A stretch of 64,000 nucleotides of DNA from Cetobacterium sp050033475 (lineage in GTDB: Bacteria > Fusobacteriota > Fusobacteriia > Fusobacteriales > Fusobacteriaceae), in NCBI RefSeq assembly GCF_050033475.1, contig NZ_CP188319.1:1364001-1428000 (forward strand), written 5' to 3'. The position numbers and the translations under genes are program-made. Shown one piece after another: positions 1-8,150 of the stretch. Each line of letters opens with the position of its first letter. Position 1 is the stretch's first letter. Below the pieces are notes generated by a model that saw only the letters and a list, made by a program, of their open reading frames with translations, searched no databases and had not been told where the DNA came from.

Positions 1-591
1 GTGGCTATATTGACACAAAGTTTATATGAGGAAAATCCTTTAATGGCCTTTGAAGGGTTAAATATCCCTTCTATATTATTGGATAGAGAGATGTATTTTT
101 ATAAGGGAGCTGGAATATTTTTAGATAATAAGGCAGGTTCCTATGAAATAACAAAAAAATTAATTGAAAAAGGTAATCGAGATATAATTTTTATTTCAGG
201 AAATTTGGATTTAAAAACAGCCAAGGATCGTTTTGAAGGATATAAGGAAGCCTTAAGAGAATATGAAATACCATTTAAGGAAGAGAATATTTTCTATGGA
301 GATTTTTCTTTGGAAAGTGGAATAGAAATTGGAAAGAAACTTTTGGATAAAAATATAGAGACAATATATGCAGCTAATAATATGATGCTCATGGGAATTT
401 TGAGAATTTTAAAAAATATGAGAAAAAATATTCAGTTGGCATGTTTTGATAAAATAAGTTTATTGGAAATTTTAGATTATAATATAATTTCCTGTGAAAT
501 TTCTCTGGAAGAAATTTCAGAAAATGTTTTAGAATTTATAGAAAAAAATAGTAAGGAACAGTTGTATTTAAAACCAGCTGTGAAAGGATAA
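1..591 (+). CDS. LacI-family transcriptional regulator, C-terminal part (probable ribose operon repressor)
   Basis: This is the ligand-binding half of a LacI/GalR regulator. The frame is open from base 1, so the DNA-binding helix-turn-helix and the start lie outside the window. The visible 196 residues show the periplasmic-binding-protein-like fold of the family: an IxxAGxxx-like strand pattern, the segment RFEGYKEAL that family members use at the first crossover, and a late strand around CFDKISLLEIL. It sits 3 bases upstream of rbsK in the same direction, so it most likely senses ribose and represses the operon. The effector is inferred from context only; the operator would lie upstream of the window. 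Confidence 0.8.
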   Translation: MAILTQSLYEENPLMAFEGLNIPSILLDREMYFYKGAGIFLDNKAGSYEITKKLIEKGNRDIIFISGNLDLKTAKDRFEGYKEALREYEIPFKEENIFYGDFSLESGIEIGKKLLDKNIETIYAANNMMLMGILRILKNMRKNIQLACFDKISLLEILDYNIISCEISLEEISENVLEFIEKNSKEQLYLKPAVKG

Positions 592-594
592 AGA

Positions 595-1512
595 ATGAAA
601 AATATTTTAGTAGTTGGAAGCATTAATATGGATTTAGTTACAATTTGTGAAAGAGCCCCTAGAGGAGGAGAGACACTTTTTGGAAAGGATTTTTTCCAAA
701 TACCTGGAGGAAAAGGTGCCAATCAAGCTGTTGCTATTGGTAAATTAGAGGGAAGGGTAACAATGCTTGGAAAAGTTGGAAAGGATTCCCTGGGAACTGA
801 ACTATTAAAATCTTTGAAAGATAATGAAGTAAATATAGATAGAATTGAGAGGGAAGATATTTCCTCAGGAATTGCAAAAATAATTGTAGAAGAAAATGGA
901 GAAAATAGAATTTTAGTTGTGCCTGGGGCCAATGGTAAAGTTGATAGAGATTATATAGATAGAAATATTGATATGATCCAAAGGGCAGATTATGTAGTTG
1001 CTCAATTGGAAATTCCTTTAGATACTGTGGAATATTTATTTGAAAAGGCTAAGGAAATGGAAAAGATAACAATTCTTAATCCAGCTCCAGGAAGAGTTTT
1101 AAATGAAAATATAATTAAAAATTCAGATTATGTAATTCCAAATGAAAGTGAATTAGAATTATTGACAGGAATAAAAACTGATAGTGAGGCTAACATAATA
1201 TTAGCAGGAAAAAAATTATTATCTCAAGGAGTTAAGGGTCTTATTATAACCTTAGGTAGTAAAGGATCTATGTATATGGATAAAAATGGTAATTATGAAA
1301 TTTATTCAGCTTATAAAGTTAAAGCTTTGGATACAACAGCAGCAGGAGATAGTTTTATAGGTGGCTTAGTAACTGGTTTATCTAAGGGATTACAAATTAA
1401 AGATGCAATAGGTCTAGGAACTAAGGTTGCAGCAATATCTGTAACAAGAATGGGAGCTCAAAGTTCTCTTCCAACATTGGATGAAGTACTAGCATTTAAA
1501 GGAGAAAACTAA
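595..1512 (+). CDS. rbsK: Ribokinase
   Basis: Phosphorylates D-ribose to ribose-5-phosphate with ATP in the cytoplasm. It is a 305-residue PfkB-family sugar kinase, the normal length for RbsK. The N-terminal signature GGKGANQAV lies near residue 38 and the C-terminal signature DTTAAGDSFIGG, which carries the catalytic Asp, near residue 247. The ATG is preceded by an AAAGGAT-like ribosome binding site inside the end of the regulator gene, and the stop codon shares a base with the rbsD start, so the two are translationally coupled. Neighbours rbsD, rbsA, rbsC and rbsB make the ribose assignment firm. Confidence 0.95.
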   Translation: MKNILVVGSINMDLVTICERAPRGGETLFGKDFFQIPGGKGANQAVAIGKLEGRVTMLGKVGKDSLGTELLKSLKDNEVNIDRIEREDISSGIAKIIVEENGENRILVVPGANGKVDRDYIDRNIDMIQRADYVVAQLEIPLDTVEYLFEKAKEMEKITILNPAPGRVLNENIIKNSDYVIPNESELELLTGIKTDSEANIILAGKKLLSQGVKGLIITLGSKGSMYMDKNGNYEIYSAYKVKALDTTAAGDSFIGGLVTGLSKGLQIKDAIGLGTKVAAISVTRMGAQSSLPTLDEVLAFKGEN

Positions 1513-1919
1513 TGAAAAGAACTAGATTATTGAACAGTGAAATATCATATGAAATTGGAAAATTAGGACATACAGATCATATAGTTATTTGTGATGCTGG
1601 ATTACCGATTCCAGAGGGAGTTAAAAGAATAGATTTAGCAGTGGAAAGAGACCTACCAAGATTTATAAATGTTTTAGATCCAATTTTAGAAGAGATGATG
1701 GTAGAGGAAATTATTTTAGCTGAAGAAATCTTAGAAAGAAATTCAGAGGTTTATTCAGAAATTTTAGAAATGCTAAAAAAACATAGCCTAAATCCTAAAA
1801 TAACATTTATATCCCATGAAAATTTTAAAAATATTACTAAAAGTAGTAAAGCCATAGTGAGAACAGGAGAATGTAGTCCCTATGCAAATATAATTCTTAT
1901 ATCAGGTGTGGTATTTTAA
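1512..1919 (+). CDS. rbsD: D-ribose pyranase
   Basis: Catalyses conversion between the pyranose form of ribose, which is imported, and the furanose form used by ribokinase. The 135 residues match the usual length. The family's catalytic histidine is visible at position 20 in the segment LGHTDHIVICDAGLPIP, and the C-terminal segment VRTGECSPYANIIL is typical of RbsD/FucU proteins. The start overlaps the rbsK stop by one base and uses the GGAG in the end of rbsK. It lies between kinase and transporter, as in many ribose operons. Confidence 0.95.
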   Translation: MKRTRLLNSEISYEIGKLGHTDHIVICDAGLPIPEGVKRIDLAVERDLPRFINVLDPILEEMMVEEIILAEEILERNSEVYSEILEMLKKHSLNPKITFISHENFKNITKSSKAIVRTGECSPYANIILISGVVF

Positions 1920-1933
1920 CAAGAGGAGTTCTA

Positions 1934-3430
1934 ATGAATAAAGAAAAAGTTTTAGAAATGAAAAATATTGTTAAAACCTTTCCAGGGGTAAAGGCCTTAG
2001 ATGGAGCTTACTTAAATGTTTATAGAGGAAGAGTAATGGCACTTATGGGAGAAAATGGTGCTGGAAAATCCACTTTAATGAAGATAATGACAGGAATTTA
2101 TGAAAAAGATTCCGGTAATATAAAATATATGGATAAGGAAGTTGATTTTAAGGGAGCTAAAGATTCACAAGAAGCTGGAATTGCTATAATTCATCAGGAA
2201 TTAAACTTAATACCTTATCTTACAATAACAGAAAATATTTTCTTAGGAAGAGAAAAAGCTAATTCCTTTGGAAAAATAGATTGGAAAACAATGAATAGAG
2301 AAGCTAGAGAGCTTCTAGATATTTTAGATATAAAGGATAGTGAGAAAACTTTAGTTAAGGATTTAACCATAGGAAAAATGCAAATGGTTGAGATAGCAAA
2401 AGCTCTTTCTCAAAAAGCTCAACTGATAGTTATGGATGAACCTACAGATGCCTTAACAGATAAGGAAACTGAAAGTTTATTTAAAGTAATTAGAAATTTA
2501 ACAAGAGATGGAAAAAGTATTATATATATATCCCATAGATTAAAGGAAATTCCAGAAATTTGTGACGATATTACAGTTATGAGAGATGGAAAATTTATAG
2601 TTGAAGCGGAAGTAAAAAATATTGATGAAAACTTTATTATAGAAAATATGGTTGGAAGAAGTTTAGATGAACAATTTCCAAGAGTGGAAGTTGAAAAGGG
2701 GCCAGAGGTTTTAAAGGTTGAAAATTTAAAGGGTGCCCATGTTAAGGATGTAAGCTTTTCTCTTCATAGAGGAGAGATTTTAGGAATAGCTGGTTTAATG
2801 GGAGCTGGAAGAACAGAGCTGATGAAAACCATCTATGGATATTATAAAAAATCCCAGGGTGACATCTATATTGATGGAAAAAAAGTAAAAATAAATTCCC
2901 CTGAGGATGGAATAAAAAATGGAATTGCCTATGTATCTGAGGATCGTAAGGGAGATGGACTTGTATTGGGATTAAGTGTAAAGGAAAATATGACACTATC
3001 ATCTCTTGATAACATTTCTAACTCTGTAAAGATTGATGGGAAAAAGGAAAAATCCTTAGTAAAGGAATTCATAGGAAAATTTAGAATTAAAACTCCTGGA
3101 GAAAATCAAATCATAAAAAACTTAAGTGGTGGAAATCAGCAAAAGGTTGCCATAGCTAAAGCTCTATTAACAAATCCTAAAATTTTAATTTTAGATGAGC
3201 CTACAAGAGGTGTCGATGTGGGAGCTAAAAAAGAAATTTATGATGTTATAAATGAATTGAAAATAAAGGGACTTAGTATAATAATAATTTCTTCGGAAAT
3301 GCCAGAAGTTATGGGATTAAGTGATAGAATAATGGTTATTCATGAAAATACCATAAGTGGTGATTTAACTTCTGAGGAAGCTACACAAGAAAATATAATG
3401 AGATGTGCAGTGGGAGTGAAGCAATGTTAA
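1934..3430 (+). CDS. rbsA: Ribose ABC transporter, ATP-binding protein
   Basis: Energises high-affinity ribose uptake. It has two fused ATPase domains in 498 residues, as is usual for RbsA. The first domain has Walker A GENGAGKST near residue 38 and a divergent signature, IGKMQMVEIAKAL. The second has the altered Walker A GLMGAGRTEL near residue 290 and a good signature, LSGGNQQKVAIAKAL, followed by ILDEPTRGVDVGAK. This asymmetry is characteristic of sugar ABC ATPases of this class. The start follows AAGAGGAG. The stop overlaps the rbsC start in the sequence ATGTTAA, implying coupled translation. Confidence 0.95.
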   Translation: MNKEKVLEMKNIVKTFPGVKALDGAYLNVYRGRVMALMGENGAGKSTLMKIMTGIYEKDSGNIKYMDKEVDFKGAKDSQEAGIAIIHQELNLIPYLTITENIFLGREKANSFGKIDWKTMNREARELLDILDIKDSEKTLVKDLTIGKMQMVEIAKALSQKAQLIVMDEPTDALTDKETESLFKVIRNLTRDGKSIIYISHRLKEIPEICDDITVMRDGKFIVEAEVKNIDENFIIENMVGRSLDEQFPRVEVEKGPEVLKVENLKGAHVKDVSFSLHRGEILGIAGLMGAGRTELMKTIYGYYKKSQGDIYIDGKKVKINSPEDGIKNGIAYVSEDRKGDGLVLGLSVKENMTLSSLDNISNSVKIDGKKEKSLVKEFIGKFRIKTPGENQIIKNLSGGNQQKVAIAKALLTNPKILILDEPTRGVDVGAKKEIYDVINELKIKGLSIIIISSEMPEVMGLSDRIMVIHENTISGDLTSEEATQENIMRCAVGVKQC

Positions 3431-4350
3431 AGAAACTTTTTAATAATAAACCTCTAGTAGGATTAATTGGATTTTCAATAATAGTATCTATATTAAATCC
3501 AAGATTCTTATCTTTTATGAATATTTTAAATGTATTAAGACAGACCTCTGTTAACTCAGTGATAGCCATAGGAATGACTTTAGTTATTCTTACAGGTGGA
3601 ATAGATTTATCAGTAGGTTCTATTCTTGCCATATCAGGAGCTCTATGTGCTGGAATGATGGCTATGGGTATAAATTCAGTGGTTGCTATAATTTTATCTC
3701 TAGTGGCTGGATTTTTATTTGGAGTTTTAAATGGTGTGCTTGTATCTAAAGGAAAGTTACAACCATTTATAGTTACATTGGTAACTATGACACTTCTTCG
3801 TGGGGCAACATTGGTATATACAGATGGAAAACCTATTCCAGTAAGAGATGGTGGATTTTTATTTGAAAATATTGGAGAAGGATATTTATTTAATATACCG
3901 ATTCCCATATATATAATGGTACTTTTATTTGTGGCAGGATATTTTGTGCTAAATCACACAAAATTTGGTAGATATATTTATGCCATTGGTGGAAATGAAG
4001 AGGCTACAAAATTATCAGGAATTAATACTGATAAAATTAAAGTTTTAGTTTATGGAATTTCTGGAATACTTTCAGCTTTAGCTGGAATAATTATAACTTC
4101 AAGACTTTGGTCAGCTCAGCCAACTGCAGGAAGTGGATATGAACTTGATGCAATCGCAGCGGTAGTTCTTGGTGGAACATCATTGGCAGGTGGAGTTGGA
4201 AGAATAACAGGAACAGCTCTTGGAGCAATTATAATTGGAGTTTTAGGAAATGCCTTAAATTTATTGGATGTATCATCATACTATCAAATGATGATAAAGG
4301 CAATTGTAATTTTAGCAGCAGTTTTAATGGATAGAAAATCTAAAAAATAA
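3424..4350 (+). CDS. rbsC: Ribose ABC transporter, permease
   Basis: Integral inner-membrane channel of the ribose importer. It has 308 residues with 8 to 10 hydrophobic segments and the conserved permease loop around LGGTSLAGGVGRITGTALGA near residues 255-275. An in-frame ATG exists 21 bases further upstream, but the start at 3424 is chosen because GGGAGTG sits at the right distance before it, and because RbsC proteins begin directly with a short cytoplasmic tail. The start overlaps the end of rbsA by 7 bases. Confidence 0.93.
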   Translation: MLKKLFNNKPLVGLIGFSIIVSILNPRFLSFMNILNVLRQTSVNSVIAIGMTLVILTGGIDLSVGSILAISGALCAGMMAMGINSVVAIILSLVAGFLFGVLNGVLVSKGKLQPFIVTLVTMTLLRGATLVYTDGKPIPVRDGGFLFENIGEGYLFNIPIPIYIMVLLFVAGYFVLNHTKFGRYIYAIGGNEEATKLSGINTDKIKVLVYGISGILSALAGIIITSRLWSAQPTAGSGYELDAIAAVVLGGTSLAGGVGRITGTALGAIIIGVLGNALNLLDVSSYYQMMIKAIVILAAVLMDRKSKK

Positions 4351-4370
4351 CAACTGGGAGGATTATAAAG

Positions 4371-5255
4371 ATGAAATTCAAATTTAAATCATTGACATTG
4401 GCATTGGGAGTTTTAGGAATGGTTACCTTAGGTGGAACAGCTTTTGGAGAAAAGATTGGTGTTGTAATATCTACTCAAGATAATCCTTTCTTTGTAAATT
4501 TAAAGGATGGAATAGTTAAGGAATCACAAAAATTTGGATATGATGTGGTTGTATTGGATTCTCAAAATGACCCTTCAAAGGAACTTTCAAATGTAGAGGA
4601 TTTATTAGTTAAGGGAGTGGATGTTCTTCTTATAAATCCAACTGATTCAGATGCGGTAATTTCATCGGTTAGAGCAGCTAATAGAGCAAAGGTTCCTGTG
4701 GTAACTTTAGATAGAGGAGCCAATGGAGGAAAAGTTGTTTCCCATGTGGCTTCTGATAATGTAGCTGGAGGAAAATTAGCAGGGGAATATTTAATTGAAA
4801 AATTAAATGGAAAAGGAAATATAATTGAATTAGAAGGAATTCCAGGAACAACTGCAGCAAGAGATAGAGGACAAGGATTTGAAGATGCAGTTAAGGGAAA
4901 ATTAAATATAGTAGCTAAGCAAAGTGCAGATTTTGATAGAACAAAGGGACTTAATGTAACAGAGAATTTATTACAGGCATATCCAGATGTTCAAGGAATA
5001 TTTGCACAAAATGATGAAATGGCTCTAGGAGCTTTAAAGGCAGCGGAAGCAGCAGGAAAGAAAGATTTAATAATAGTAGGATTTGATGCAACAGATGATG
5101 CTGTGGTAGCAGTTAATAATGGAACTTTAGGAGCAACAATTGCTCAAAACCCTCAAGAGATAGGTGCAGAGGGAGTAAAAGTTGCTAAGGAAATAATTGA
5201 AAAGAAACCAGTAAAAAATTATGTTCCAGTTCCTTTACAGGTAATAAAAAAATAA
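4371..5255 (+). CDS. rbsB: Ribose ABC transporter, periplasmic binding protein
   Basis: Captures ribose in the periplasm and delivers it to RbsAC. It is 294 residues long, with a classical signal peptide of about 26 residues (basic start, hydrophobic core, probable cleavage after TAFG). The mature part has the two-lobe periplasmic-binding fold with hallmarks such as IGVVISTQDNPFF at the start, LLINPTDSDAV near residue 83 and AQNDEMALGALKA near residue 214. GGGAGG precedes the ATG. It is the last gene of the operon and a strong terminator follows. Confidence 0.95.
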   Translation: MKFKFKSLTLALGVLGMVTLGGTAFGEKIGVVISTQDNPFFVNLKDGIVKESQKFGYDVVVLDSQNDPSKELSNVEDLLVKGVDVLLINPTDSDAVISSVRAANRAKVPVVTLDRGANGGKVVSHVASDNVAGGKLAGEYLIEKLNGKGNIIELEGIPGTTAARDRGQGFEDAVKGKLNIVAKQSADFDRTKGLNVTENLLQAYPDVQGIFAQNDEMALGALKAAEAAGKKDLIIVGFDATDDAVVAVNNGTLGATIAQNPQEIGAEGVKVAKEIIEKKPVKNYVPVPLQVIKK

Positions 5256-5268
5256 GTGGTATAATTAA

Positions 5269-5311
5269 TTCTAGGAGGTTATAATAATCTCCTGGAATTT
5301 TTTTATTTTTT
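5269..5311 (+). terminator. Rho-independent terminator of the ribose operon
   Basis: A 13-bp stem (5269-5281 with 5285-5297, two G-U pairs) closes a 3-base loop and is followed by seven T residues and a second T run. It lies 14 bases after the rbsB stop. The left arm contains AGGAGG, but no start codon follows at a usable distance, so I read it as part of the hairpin rather than a ribosome binding site. Confidence 0.9.
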
Positions 5312-5330
5312 GTTTTTTAAAGGAGGAGAG

Positions 5331-7037
5331 ATGCTAAGAAAATTTATTAGTTACTATGGTCCCTATAAAAAATTATTTTATTTGGATATGTTGGCAGCAG
5401 TAATAGTTTCTGCCTGTGACTTAATATATCCAATGGTTACGAGAAATATTGTGAATGTAATAATTCCAAGAAATGAATATGGGGATATTGGTCTATTGGC
5501 AGGGGGATTAATAGTTATTTATGTTATAAAACTTTTATGTAATTACTTTATGAATTATTGGGGACATGTGGTTGGAGTAAGAATGCAAGGAGATATGAGA
5601 AGAGATGTATATACAAAACTTCAAGATTTTCCTATTAGATATTTTGATAATACTCAAACAGGAAGTATAATGTCTAGAATTGTAAATGATTTACAAGAAG
5701 TATCAGAATTGGCTCATCATGGGCCGGAAGATTTATTTCTTTCTCTTGTAATGCTTTGTGGAGCCTTTATATTTTTATTAAAAATAAATATAACTTTAAC
5801 TTTAATTGTATTTTCAATAGTTCCCATTATAGTTTTTTTCACTATTTTGAGAAAAAAAAGAATGGCAGAAGCCTTTAGAAAAACTAGAGAAAAAATTGGA
5901 GCAATAAATGCTAGATTGCAAAATAGTATAAGTGGAATTAGAGTTTCAAAGGCCTTTGTAAATAGAGAAGAAGAAATTGAGAAATTTAAGAAAACCAATG
6001 TTCAATTTAAAGAGGTTAGAGAAGAAGCCTATAAGGTAATGGCAGAATATGTTTCAGGAGTAACTTTTTTAACAGATATGTTAGACTATTCTGTTGTAAT
6101 TTTTGGAGCTATATTTATTTTTAAGGGAAAAATAAATATTGGAGATTATGTGGCATATTTGTTATATATAAGAGTTTTTAGTCAGCCAATTAAAAGATTG
6201 GTTGGTTTTGTAGAGCAGTATCAAAATGGAATGAGTGGATTTAAAAGATTTATGGAAATTTTAAATGAAACTACAGAAAAAGATAGTGAATATGCTAAGG
6301 AAATTGGAAAAATATCGGGAGAAATTAATTTTAAAAATGTTTATTTTAGTCATGAAAGAAAAAATGTTTTGAAAAATTTTAATTTAAAGATAAATTCAGG
6401 AGAAATGTTAGCCTTAGTAGGACCTTCAGGAAGTGGAAAAACAACAATATGTAATTTAATTCCTAGATTTTATGATATAGATAGTGGAGATATAGAAATG
6501 GATGGAGAAAGTATTTATAATATAAAGATAGATTCTCTTAGAAAAAATATTGGAATTGTGCAACAGGATCCATTTTTATTTACAGGAACTATAAAGGAGA
6601 ATTTACTTGTTGGAAAGGTTAATGCCACAGATGAAGAAATAATAGATGCCTGTGAGAAGGCAAATATTCACGAATTTATAATGACTTTACCAGAGGCTTA
6701 TGAAACTTCTGTTGGAGAAAGAGGAGTAAAACTTTCAGGAGGCCAGAAACAAAGGATCGCTATAGCTAGAATTTTTCTAAAGAATCCACCGATTTTAATT
6801 TTAGATGAAGCTACATCGGCTTTGGATAACGTAACAGAACATTTAATTCAAGAGGCTTTAGATACTTTAGCAAAAGATAGAACAACAATAGTTGTAGCCC
6901 ATAGACTTTCTACAGTGGAAAATGCTGATTCAATTGTTGTTCTGACAGAGGAGGGAATTGCAGAGAGAGGCACCCATAAGGAATTAATGGAAAAAAGAGG
7001 ATATTATTATAATCTACATTTGGGAATCATCCAATAG
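5331..7037 (+). CDS. ABC transporter, fused permease and ATPase (MsbA/multidrug exporter type)
   Basis: A half-transporter of 568 residues expected to work as a homodimer in the inner membrane. Residues 1 to about 310 carry six transmembrane segments. The ATPase domain follows, with Walker A GPSGSGKTT near residue 360, signature LSGGQKQRIAIARI near 468, Walker B ILILDEATSAL and switch His in VVAHRLS. The layout and length fit lipid A or multidrug exporters. The substrate cannot be read from sequence. The start at 5331 follows AAAGGAGGAG; an in-frame codon at 5310 lies inside the preceding terminator and is rejected. Confidence 0.88.
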   Translation: MLRKFISYYGPYKKLFYLDMLAAVIVSACDLIYPMVTRNIVNVIIPRNEYGDIGLLAGGLIVIYVIKLLCNYFMNYWGHVVGVRMQGDMRRDVYTKLQDFPIRYFDNTQTGSIMSRIVNDLQEVSELAHHGPEDLFLSLVMLCGAFIFLLKINITLTLIVFSIVPIIVFFTILRKKRMAEAFRKTREKIGAINARLQNSISGIRVSKAFVNREEEIEKFKKTNVQFKEVREEAYKVMAEYVSGVTFLTDMLDYSVVIFGAIFIFKGKINIGDYVAYLLYIRVFSQPIKRLVGFVEQYQNGMSGFKRFMEILNETTEKDSEYAKEIGKISGEINFKNVYFSHERKNVLKNFNLKINSGEMLALVGPSGSGKTTICNLIPRFYDIDSGDIEMDGESIYNIKIDSLRKNIGIVQQDPFLFTGTIKENLLVGKVNATDEEIIDACEKANIHEFIMTLPEAYETSVGERGVKLSGGQKQRIAIARIFLKNPPILILDEATSALDNVTEHLIQEALDTLAKDRTTIVVAHRLSTVENADSIVVLTEEGIAERGTHKELMEKRGYYYNLHLGIIQ

Positions 7038-7046
7038 TTAAAAAAT

Positions 7047-7090
7047 AAGTATACTTTTTGCACTAAATACCATATAATTGTTACTGTAAC
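7047..7090 (+). promoter_or_regulatory. Possible promoter/operator before the hydroxyacid dehydrogenase
   Basis: A consensus -10 box, TATAAT, lies at 7073-7078, but no good -35 box is found 16-18 bases upstream. Two perfect short palindromes flank it: AAGTATACTT at 7047-7056 and GTTACTGTAAC at 7080-7090, the second sitting about where transcription would start. They could be operator sites. This is suggestive only. Confidence 0.35.
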
Positions 7091-7154
7091 CCACATAGGC
7101 AAGAATTTTACCATAGGGCTACTTTAATAAATTACTTATTCAGGAGAGTGTTTT

Positions 7155-8099
7155 ATGGAAACAAGAAAAGTTGGAATTATTGGAGTAGGACATGTAGGAA
7201 GTCACTGTGCTTTGTCAATGATATTACAGGGAGCTTGTGATGAATTGGTTTTAGTTGATATTGAGAAACAAAAGGCTAAATCTCAAGCTATAGACTGTAT
7301 GGATACAATTAGTTTTTTACCTCATCGTACTATAATAAAAGATGGAGAAATTGAAGATTTAACAAATATGGATATTATTGTTATCAGTGTTGGAAATTTA
7401 ACAGCTGATAAAAATCGTTTAAATGAATTAAAAGGATCCATAGAAACAATAAAGACCTTTGTACCTCAAATAGTAAAAAATGGTTTTAAAGGAATTTTTG
7501 TTGTTATAACTAATCCAGTTGATATAGTAACTTACTATGTACAAAAATTATCAGGATTTCCTCATAATAGAGTAATTGGAACAGGAACAGGTTTAGATAC
7601 AGCTAGATTACGTAAGGTTTTAAGCCAAATTACAAATTTAGATCCAAGAAGTATTCAAGCATTTATGTTGGGTGAACATGGAGATTCTCAAGTAGCTAAT
7701 TTTTCCACAGCTACAGTAAACTGTAAACCATTATTAGAATATTTAAAAGAAAATGAAGAAACAATAGGAAAATTAGACTTAGAAGAAATGGAACATAGGG
7801 TATCTCAAGGGGCTTGGGATATATATGCAGGTAAAAATTGTACAGAGTATGGAATTGGATGTACCTGCTCAGATTTAGTAAAAAATATTTTCCATGATGA
7901 AAAAAGAGTCATAGCTTGTAGTGGATACTTAAGAGGAGAATATGACTATGAAGGAATTTATATTGGAGTTCCTGCTATTATTGGTAGAAATGGATTGGAA
8001 AAAATAATTGAATTACCTCTAAATGAAAGAGAAAAAAATAAATTTAAATCAAGTTGTGAATTAATGTCAAAATATATAGATATGGCAAAGGAATATTAA
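7155..8099 (+). CDS. L-lactate / L-2-hydroxyacid dehydrogenase (possibly 2-hydroxyisocaproate type)
   Basis: An NAD-dependent reductase of 2-oxoacids from the lactate/malate dehydrogenase family, 314 residues. The Rossmann motif GIIGVGHVGS is at 8-17. Catalytic residues are visible as Asp148 and Arg151 in GLDTARLR and His175 in GEHGDSQ. The mobile substrate loop, residues 78-92 (VGNLTADKNRLNELK), lacks the usual lactate dehydrogenase loop and resembles the longer-substrate loop of L-2-hydroxyisocaproate dehydrogenases, so branched-chain or aromatic oxoacids from amino-acid fermentation are plausible substrates. An AGGAG site precedes the ATG. It is a single gene with its own terminator. Confidence 0.85.
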   Translation: METRKVGIIGVGHVGSHCALSMILQGACDELVLVDIEKQKAKSQAIDCMDTISFLPHRTIIKDGEIEDLTNMDIIVISVGNLTADKNRLNELKGSIETIKTFVPQIVKNGFKGIFVVITNPVDIVTYYVQKLSGFPHNRVIGTGTGLDTARLRKVLSQITNLDPRSIQAFMLGEHGDSQVANFSTATVNCKPLLEYLKENEETIGKLDLEEMEHRVSQGAWDIYAGKNCTEYGIGCTCSDLVKNIFHDEKRVIACSGYLRGEYDYEGIYIGVPAIIGRNGLEKIIELPLNEREKNKFKSSCELMSKYIDMAKEY

Positions 8100-8101
8100 T
8101 A

Positions 8102-8150
8102 AGAAAAAGGGAACTAAACTTAAAAGTTAGTTCCCAATTTTTTTAATTTT
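8102..8150. terminator. Bidirectional terminator between convergent genes
   Basis: A 9-bp perfect stem (8109-8117 with 8127-8135, GGGAACTAA and its complement) is flanked by A-rich sequence on the left and a run of seven T on the right, so it can terminate both the dehydrogenase and the convergent sensor kinase. The last codons and stop of the kinase gene lie inside it. Confidence 0.88.

Noticed and set aside
3381..3908. Long minus-strand reading frame opposite rbsC
   Set aside because: It is antisense to a clear permease gene, has no ribosome binding site and reads as low-complexity Pro/Ile/Thr sequence, the reverse of hydrophobic codons.
5269..5297. AGGAGG in the post-rbsB hairpin as a ribosome binding site
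   Set aside because: No start codon follows at 5-12 bases; the bases are paired in a 13-bp terminator stem, and the exporter gene has its own site at 5320-5329.
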